Shown: one piece after another, positions 5,715 through 6,723 of the stretch
Numbering within the stretch: the first letter of the stretch is position 1
Layout: each line of letters begins with the position of its first letter
Source: JBFGFG01 sp041627475
GTDB taxonomy: Bacteria; Actinomycetota; Nitriliruptoria; Nitriliruptorales; Nitriliruptoraceae
Direction of reading: 5' to 3'
Assembly (NCBI GenBank): GCA_041627475.1
Contig: JBFKQZ010000179.1
Coordinates: forward strand, 1-6,723
DNA length: 6,723 nucleotides
Program-made: the position numbers and the translations under genes
Notes under the pieces: generated by a model
Told to the model about the DNA's origin: nothing
Databases searched by the model: none
What the model saw: only the letters and a program-made list of their open reading frames with translations

Positions 5715-5748
5715 CGGTCGCTCCTCGGTCGGTCCCTCGACGTGACGA

Positions 5749-5777
5749 ATACTCGTCGACAGCTGGCCCACCGTCAA
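5749..5777 (-). promoter_or_regulatory. Candidate sigma-A-type promoter of the DUF2511-like gene, with overlapping dyad
   Basis: On the minus strand TTGACG (5777-5772) is followed after exactly 17 nt by GAGTAT (5754-5749). The -35 is near consensus and the -10 is imperfect. The predicted start is near 5742, giving a leader of about 28 nt. A small inverted repeat, GACGA-ATAC-TCGTC at 5744-5757, covers the -10 box and could be an operator. Confidence 0.45.
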
Positions 5778-5794
5778 CGCGGCGGCACGATCCC

Positions 5795-5809
5795 CTAACG
5801 GAGGGTTAG
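5795..5809. repeat. Short dyad CTAAC-GGAGG-GTTAG in the divergent spacer
   Basis: A 5-bp inverted repeat with a 5-nt centre lies between the DUF2511-like and ferredoxin genes, upstream of both. Its AT-containing arms stand out in GC-rich DNA. It could be a regulator site for the ferredoxin promoter, where TACCGT at 5831-5836 is a weak -10 candidate about 30 bp before the start codon. The arms are short and chance is possible. The rest of the 150-bp spacer holds a GCGGCCGC palindrome at 5816-5823 and nothing else I can name. Confidence 0.25.
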
Positions 5810-5864
5810 CGGCCTGCGGCCGCATGGCCGTACCGTCGCACTCCCCCTCCCGACGGACCCCCCG

Positions 5865-6245
5865 ATGGCAGACCAAGCGCTCGACGCCCGTGCCCGAGCC
5901 GTGCTCGCCGAACGCGCGGCGATCGCGAAGGCCGAGACGATGCGCCAGCAGGTCCAGCTGTGCACGTCGGTCGACTGCGACGCGGCCGGCGACCCCGCGA
6001 GTGCGCTGCAGGCCCTCAAGCACGAGGTCGCACTGGCCCGTCTGCGCCACTCGGTCATGGTGACCGAGGTGTCCTGCCTGGAGATCTGCGAGCACGGCCC
6101 GATCGCCCTCGTCCAGCCCGACGGCACCTGGTACGCGGCGGTCGACGAGGAGGCAGCCAGACGCATCGTCCGGGAACACCTCGTGGACGGCGAGGTGGTC
6201 GAGGAGCACGCCTTCCTGACCTCCCCGAACGGCCCGGACCAGTAG
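5865..6245 (+). CDS. Thioredoxin-fold [2Fe-2S] ferredoxin domain protein
   Basis: The 126-aa soluble protein is a probable one-electron carrier. Residues 1-28 are a charged Ala/Arg/Glu helix. The domain then runs QLCTSVDCDAAGDP (31-44), a helix, VTEVSCLEICEHGPIALV (66-83), PDGTWYAAVDEE (85-96) and IVREHLVDGEVV (101-112). Four cysteines (33, 38, 71, 75) are placed as in short NuoE/HoxE-like thioredoxin-fold ferredoxins. The second pair has the usual C-x3-C spacing followed by a Gly-Pro turn. The first pair is close, C-x4-C, shorter than the roughly 12-residue spacing of Aquifex-type ferredoxin, but familiar from actinobacterial single-domain members. ATG 5865 has only a weak GGA about 7 nt upstream. 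The redox partner is not in the window. Divergence from the DUF2511-like gene hints at co-regulation only. Confidence 0.8.
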   Translation: MADQALDARARAVLAERAAIAKAETMRQQVQLCTSVDCDAAGDPASALQALKHEVALARLRHSVMVTEVSCLEICEHGPIALVQPDGTWYAAVDEEAARRIVREHLVDGEVVEEHAFLTSPNGPDQ

Positions 6246-6253
6246 CGCACATG

Positions 6254-6270
6254 AGCGCGCGGTTCGCGCT
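6254..6270 (+). terminator. Weak hairpin after the ferredoxin gene
   Basis: AGCGCG (6254-6259) pairs with CGCGCT (6265-6270) around a 5-nt loop, starting 8 nt after the TAG stop. No U-tract follows. It is a plausible but weak transcript-end signal between the ferredoxin and the DUF222 gene. Confidence 0.3.
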
Positions 6271-6286
6271 GCTGCCGGACCTGGAT

Positions 6287-6312
6287 GTCACACCCCCTCG
6301 GCAGGGTGTGGC
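6287..6312 (+). promoter_or_regulatory. Hairpin occluding the DUF222 gene ribosome-binding site
   Basis: CACACCC (6289-6295) pairs with GGGTGTG (6304-6310) around an 8-nt loop. In RNA the stem grows to 9 bp with a U-G and a G-C pair at the base (6288/6311 and 6287/6312). The AGGG at 6303-6306, the only reasonable Shine-Dalgarno for ATG 6315, lies in the right arm. If the transcript begins upstream, translation could be held down until the stem opens. The other reading is a terminator stem of the ferredoxin transcript, though no U-tract follows. Confidence 0.4.
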
Positions 6313-6314
6313 CC

Positions 6315-6723
6315 ATGACCTCGTACCGCCGCTCCGACCACCGCCGCCCTGACCGGGCCGGCGACGCTGGCGGTGCCTACGAGCACGATCCGCTGGAGCG
6401 GATGACTGGGCTCCTCGACGAGCTCGAGGAGGCGAAGCGCCGGGTGCTGGACGGCTTCCGCGACATGGTCGCGTGGGGCGGGACCGCGCAGACCACCGGC
6501 TACACCCAGTCGGAGTGGCTCGCGCTGGTCGGTCGGCTGCCTGGCCGTGACGCGTGGAAGTTCGAGCTGTTGGTGCGTCGGCTTCCGGCCATGCCCGTCA
6601 CGGCGACGCTGTTGGAGACCGGCCAGCTGACGTTGGACCAGGCCGTCTCGATCGTTGCCGGTGCGAAGTCGCTGTCTGGCGAGACGCTGCGCGAGGTGGA
6701 TCACGAGGCGGCGCACGTGGCGC
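6315..6723 (+). CDS. DUF222 (13E12 repeat family) protein, N-terminal part, probably an HNH endonuclease
   Basis: An open frame of 136 codons from ATG 6315 reaches the right edge without a stop. The first 28 residues are charged and variable. Residues 28-55 form a helix with the repeating Leu/Glu pattern MTGLLDELEEAKRR. Next come GYTQSEWLAL (about 64-73), FELLVRRLPAMP (about 85-96) and LLETGQLTLDQAVSIVAGA (about 101-119). This order (helix, 'G-x-S/T-x-x-x-WL', 'L..P.t...l..G.Lt..qA..i') is the DUF222 domain of the 13E12 family, which in actinobacteria usually carries a C-terminal HNH nuclease domain, here beyond the edge. The family is multi-copy; in Mycobacterium tuberculosis 13E12 repeats host phage integration. 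Codon use is looser than in neighbours, with three TTG Leu codons and about 14 T-ending codons, fitting a mobile or recently acquired gene. ATG 6402 is a possible later start. Nuclease activity is inferred only. Confidence 0.8.
   Translation, partial: MTSYRRSDHRRPDRAGDAGGAYEHDPLERMTGLLDELEEAKRRVLDGFRDMVAWGGTAQTTGYTQSEWLALVGRLPGRDAWKFELLVRRLPAMPVTATLLETGQLTLDQAVSIVAGAKSLSGETLREVDHEAAHVA

Noticed and set aside
5816..5823. GCGGCCGC palindrome as a regulatory site
   Set aside because: An 8-bp all-GC palindrome is expected by chance at this base composition and has no flanking symmetry.
5334..6209. Extended N-terminus of the DUF2511-like gene back to 6209
   Set aside because: It would run antisense through the ferredoxin gene and its spacer. 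ATG 5714 has a GAGGAG site and directly precedes the membrane helix.
6251..6352. 34-codon plus-strand ORF just after the ferredoxin, overlapping the DUF222 start, as a possible leader peptide
   Set aside because: It has no ribosome-binding site and no recognisable attenuation or regulatory codon run; its C-terminus is Pro-rich as expected from frame shift over GC-rich DNA.

Overview
The window is very GC-rich (roughly 70% by eye), with G/C-ending codons, GTG starts, dense packing, and gene families typical of Actinomycetota: a DUF222/13E12-type protein, a GT4 glycosyltransferase resembling mycobacterial Rv3032, and a short 2Fe-2S ferredoxin. I read it as chromosomal DNA of a high-GC actinobacterium. 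I cannot fix the order or family.

Layout, left to right. Positions 1-77 (minus) hold the first 25 codons of a response-regulator receiver domain that runs off the left edge. A strong terminator-like hairpin at 166-191 separates it from a 343-aa membrane-anchored protein (196-1227, minus). That protein has a coiled coil, a Pro-rich linker and a trypsin/HtrA-like fold whose catalytic triad appears to be lost. It is divergent from a GT4 glycosyltransferase (1302-2579, plus). The 74-bp divergent spacer carries a 14-bp perfect palindrome and two -10-like boxes, one placed for a leaderless glycosyltransferase mRNA.

Convergent with the glycosyltransferase, only 6 bp away, is a minus-strand run of three genes read in the order crotonase (4455-5246), SAM methyltransferase (3452-4396), hexapeptide-repeat acyltransferase (2586-3449). 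A glycosyltransferase, a methyltransferase and an acyltransferase together recall the mycobacterial methylglucose lipopolysaccharide (MGLP) locus. That is an inference from gene content, not proof of the product.

Further right, a small membrane-anchored DUF2511-like protein (5334-5714, minus) is divergent from a thioredoxin-fold 2Fe-2S ferredoxin (5865-6245, plus), with several small dyads between them. The window ends in the N-terminal 136 codons of a DUF222 (13E12-family) protein (6315-6723, plus). Its codon use is slightly different, and its ribosome-binding site lies in a predicted hairpin.

I see no tRNA, rRNA, CRISPR array or complete insertion sequence. The most unusual item is the apparent pseudoprotease. 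The most system-like item is the sugar/acyl/methyl-transfer gene set.
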